NCBI RefSeq assembly: GCF_009746125.1
Contig: NZ_CP041352.1
Span: 2,588,436 to 2,652,435, forward strand
Source of the DNA: Casimicrobium huifangae
GTDB taxonomy: Bacteria > Pseudomonadota > Gammaproteobacteria > Burkholderiales > Casimicrobiaceae
Reading direction: 5' to 3'
Length of the DNA: 64,000 nucleotides
A model generated the notes under the pieces. The model saw only the letters and a list, made by a program, of their open reading frames with translations, was not told the DNA's origin and did no database searches. Position numbers and translations under genes: made by a program. Positions within the stretch are counted from its first letter, which is position 1, and each line of letters opens with the position of its first letter. Shown here piece by piece: positions 63,678 to 64,000 of this stretch.

Positions 63678-64000
63678 TCAGACAGGCAGTGTTGATGAAG
63701 GCGGCGCCGGCGTGTCACCAGCCGTCAGCGGCAAAAAAAGCGTAGCAAGACAGCCGCGTGGCGCATTTTGTGTGAGCTGCAGGCGCGCTGCGTCACCGTA
63801 GATCGCCTGCAGACGTTGCGCGATGTTGGAAAGCCCGAGACCCGTGCCGGTTTCCCCTGCATCGCCCGAATCCGGTGTCAGACCAACGCCGGTGTCCGCC
63901 ACGCTGATGACCAGCTGCTGACCGTCAATCAGCGAGCGCACGTCCACGCGGCCACCCTCGGCAGCGGGCTCAATGCCGTGCTTGATCGCGTTCTCGACCA
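63678..64000 (-). CDS. LytS/AlgZ-type sensor histidine kinase (C-terminal part, cut by window edge)
   Basis: Only the last 107 or so residues are visible, reading in from the right edge. They contain the N-box VENAIKHGIEP, G1 DTGVGL and G2 GTGLGLSNIAQRLQAIYG of a HATPase_c domain. The spacing between these boxes fits the HPK7/LytS class that partners LytTR regulators. The sensor and dimerisation parts lie outside the window. Confidence 0.9.
   Translation of the reverse strand, partial: VENAIKHGIEPAAEGGRVDVRSLIDGQQLVISVADTGVGLTPDSGDAGETGTGLGLSNIAQRLQAIYGDAARLQLTQNAPRGCLATLFLPLTAGDTPAPPSSTLPV

Overview
The window is GC-rich, densely coded chromosomal DNA from a Gram-negative bacterium, most likely a betaproteobacterium of the Burkholderiales type. 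The evidence is the EarP/EF-P pair (arginine-rhamnosylated EF-P), two orphan Bug/TctC-type solute-binding proteins, a zwf-hexR unit, a three-gene pntA1-pntA2-pntB operon, and pssA close to a long-form leuA. I find no rRNA, tRNA, CRISPR array, prophage or complete insertion sequence. The left edge cuts an Ldh_2-type dehydrogenase and the right edge cuts a sensor kinase.

Layout. 1-3.0 kb: dehydrogenase, GT9 glycosyltransferase, small membrane protein and GNAT, all on the minus strand. 3.1-7.3 kb: leuA behind a recognisable promoter and a leucine-rich leader, a DUF2279 protein, and pssA. 7.3-10.8 kb: hexR and zwf, divergent from tal, with a very good HexR operator between them. 10.9-12.8 kb: earP-efp. 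12.8-16.8 kb: deacetylase-like hydrolase, CDF metal exporter, EamA transporter and an orphan DUF4268 protein. 16.8-19.7 kb: pnt operon. 19.8-22.9 kb: peptide-type binding protein and an amidohydrolase. 23-26.6 kb: an ECF sigma factor followed by a TPR-bearing Ser/Thr kinase. 26.6-27.2 kb: a gene-free stretch with an unusually structured, terminator-ended candidate RNA and a dispersed repeat. 27.2-35.4 kb: aroG, LysE-type exporters, YheT-like hydrolase, phosphomannomutase, a Bug protein, a nucleoside-binding protein and a hydrolase. 35.5-39.6 kb: a MITE-like element and two secreted proteases (S8 and M10) that share dockerin-like C-terminal repeats. 39.7-45 kb: pncB, a Bug protein, a UxaA-family dehydratase and an MFS carrier. 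45-52 kb: an unrecognised zinc-ribbon/TM protein, purL and a GltI-like binding protein. 52.4-53.6 kb: glutamate dehydrogenase. 53.7-60.6 kb: an IclR-centred catabolic island. 60.7-64 kb: an S9 peptidase with a LytTR two-component system.

The part that looks most like an undescribed system is the IclR island. Two paralogous KstD-like flavoproteins flank an IclR regulator; with them are an AroE-like dehydrogenase whose substrate-site motif is altered, a NIPSNAP protein and an AP-endonuclease-fold TIM-barrel enzyme. Two palindromes lie in the divergent promoter region. The set is consistent with oxidation of an alicyclic carboxylate, but the substrate cannot be read from sequence.

Two non-coding observations stand out. 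The first is a family of six dispersed imperfect palindromes (five full-length at 116-120 bp, one half-unit) centred on AAGTCGACTT, all lying between genes. The second is a roughly 200-nt block of strong hairpins ending in an intrinsic terminator, one hairpin exposing a CTCCTCC loop.
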